Assembly (NCBI GenBank): GCA_963082975.1
Contig: OY720350.1
Location: 8,017,488 to 8,081,487, forward strand
Length of the DNA: 64,000 nt
Direction of reading: 5' to 3'
DNA from: Labia minor
Lineage: Eukaryota > Arthropoda > Insecta > Dermaptera > Spongiphoridae
The notes below the pieces were generated by a model. The model searched no databases. It had not been told where the DNA came from and was given only the letters and a program-made list of their open reading frames with translations. Each line of letters starts with the position of its first letter. Within the stretch, counting starts at the first letter, position 1. Shown here in pieces: positions 62,478-64,000 of this stretch. The position numbers and the translations under genes were made by a program.

Positions 62478-63176
62478 ATATATCTAGGGAGGAGAAATCA
62501 AGATTTGTCAAATCATATTTAATAATTATTATTTAAATAAAAATTTATCTTATGTCGTTTTAACGCAGCTTCATTCCACATTTCCCAATCATCTTAAAAT
62601 AAAACTAATTATCCTTCTATTCCCGTATCGGAAAATAACATTTAAATACAAAAAAAAAATCGTTTGATAATATCCCCCATGTGTAAAAAGATTAAAATAT
62701 TTAATTAGTACAATATTATTTCTATCTCTTTATAAATTCTAACCATAGTTCATATGTTGAAAGAGTGATTAACTTCAAAATTAAATCATTAAATTTTACT
62801 GATATTGAATGGATTATTAAAAAAACAAAAATAAGTACTTATACTGTATTTTTATATATTATAATTAGAAGGAATTGATAAAATTAATTTTTTTTTTAAT
62901 TAATTATTAATTACATTGTTTTATTAATGTGAACTTTTAAATAGCAATCTTTAATCATTTATGCTAAAATTAATTTAGAAATATATATAAATAAAAATAG
63001 GAGTACAAATGATATCAGCATTAAAAATAAAATTTTTAGAAAAAGAAAATATTACTTATATAAAATTTTATAAAAAATTAAATACAATTCTTAATTGATT
63101 AATTTTTTTTTTATATATAATATAAATATGCTCAATATATATACTATTATATATAATATTAATATATATATATATA
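62277..63176. other. AT-rich spacer
   Basis: (TA)n near 62446-62484 and again near 63120-63176. No gene recognised. Confidence 0.5.
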
Positions 63177-63712
63177 CACGGAGTTCGGTGAATGGTATGA
63201 TAAAAACATAAAAAGAGAATGTTAATTGTAAATACCTTTATTAACCTTCAAAATACTCTCCACTAGCCACAACCCACTTCTGACAACGTTCGTATAACGC
63301 TTGAAAACTGTTGGAGAAGTCTTGATGTGAAATCATTATCAGAATAGCCGTCAGACCGGCAATCCACAAGCAGGACACTAGAAAACACTGAACGTGTACG
63401 AGAGATGCTAACAAAAGATCGGCGATTGACTCTGCGACTAATAGCTGAAGAATTGGGTATTAGTAAAGACACAGTAAGTAGTGTTTTCTGGTGTCCTGCT
63501 TGTGGATTGCCGGCCTGAACGTTGTGGCGACTACTCTGAGAACGATTCCACATCAAGACTTCTCCAACAGTTTTCAAGCGTCATACGAACGTTGTCAGTA
63601 GTGGGTTGTGGCTAGTGGAGAGTATTTTAAAGGTTAATAAAGGTATTTACAATTAACATTCACTTTTTATGTTTTCATTATACCATTCACCGAACTTTTT
63701 AGAAACACCTCG
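63177..63712 (+). mobile_element. Foldback mariner derivative with arms over 200 bp
   Basis: Left arm 63177-63389 and right arm 63480-63712 are inverted copies (for example GTTCGGTGAATGGTAT near 63183 and ATACCATTCACCGAAC near 63680), leaving about 90 bp of single-copy centre. The centre translates on the plus strand with LRLIAEELGISKDTVS preceded by ERVREMLTKDRR, the second helix-turn-helix of mariner transposases. The right end CACCTCG|TA fits a mariner terminus with TA target; the left terminus is shortened. The catalytic domain is absent. The 104-codon minus-strand frame at 63263-63577 is a shadow. Confidence 0.88.
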
Positions 63713-64000
63713 TATAATATAGCATATTTATTTAGCAAAGATTTTATTCATTTATTGATTTGAATTTAATGTGAGTGTAAAGTATATTCATTTTGTAGTT
63801 GACTGTCATTCTATTTATTGATAAATTGTCAATTTGTTATTATGAGTTCTCCCACACTCTCTCCCTCTCTCTCTTTCTCTTTCTCTCCCTTTCATTCTCT
63901 GATTTTGATTTCAAATTTCATCTATGCTGATTACAACTTGACAAATGTCATTTTATAACAAAAACAAGCAAGCATCACTAAAATGCTGCTCTTTTTTTTA
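63713..64000. other. AT-rich end of window with CT-rich tract
   Basis: A CT-rich microsatellite-like tract lies at about 63849-63898. Nothing else is recognised. Confidence 0.5.

Noticed and set aside
63263-63577. 104-codon minus-strand frame
   Set aside because: It is a shadow across the arms of the foldback mariner; the plus-strand reading carries the recognisable transposase motif.
53348-64000. Third GPCR exon with TM6 and TM7
   Set aside because: I searched by eye for a CWxP- or NPxxY-like coding stretch after an acceptor and found none. It probably lies beyond the window.

Overview
The window is strongly AT-rich eukaryotic DNA with spliced host coding sequence, many microsatellites and a dense load of non-autonomous DNA transposons. 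The FMRFamide-receptor-like GPCR, mariner, hAT, MULE and Jockey-type LINE remnants and the very long TE-filled intron point to an arthropod. A crustacean such as a parasitic copepod would fit, but that is inference and no species is identified.

Layout. (1) Bases 1-26653 are one uninterrupted head-to-tail array of 22 copies of a unit of about 1211 bp, running off the left edge. The array ends inside a damaged 3' end of a dispersed element (26654-26850). (2) 27531-43585 holds several single or dimeric dispersed copies of that same element in both orientations (27531-28698 -, 28980-29241 -, 32137-34100 -, 34905-36857 +, 40262-41449 +, 42357-43585 +), separated by AT-rich DNA, an internally deleted mariner and two hAT MITEs. 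Further shorter copies lie at 55367-55838, 57221-57860 and 61776-62276. (3) 44575-53347 holds the only convincing host gene: two exons of a class A GPCR resembling insect FMRFamide receptors, split by an 8.1 kb intron packed with a tRNA-derived SINE, hAT MITEs, a mariner remnant and a TIR element containing a degenerate MULE. The remaining 3' exons are not recognised and probably lie beyond the window. (4) 53348-64000 is noncoding with MITEs, a Jockey-type LINE fragment split by a hAT MITE, and a foldback mariner derivative.

Main result. The dispersed element has a short inverted motif near its ends (CTATCTCGC / GCGAGATAG), a (CA)n microsatellite before the 3' end, and a terminal 18-nt hairpin followed by TAAAA, with no obvious target duplication. 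This resembles Helentron-associated (HINE/DINE-1-like) rolling-circle elements. The window shows short monomers, longer monomers, dimers and a 22+ unit array of the same sequence. The dimer at 32137-34100 carries the same unit-to-unit junction as the array, and all array units checked share a private 13-bp deletion. This is a readable path from transposon to satellite DNA. Within the array, shared variants show block duplication of several units at a time.
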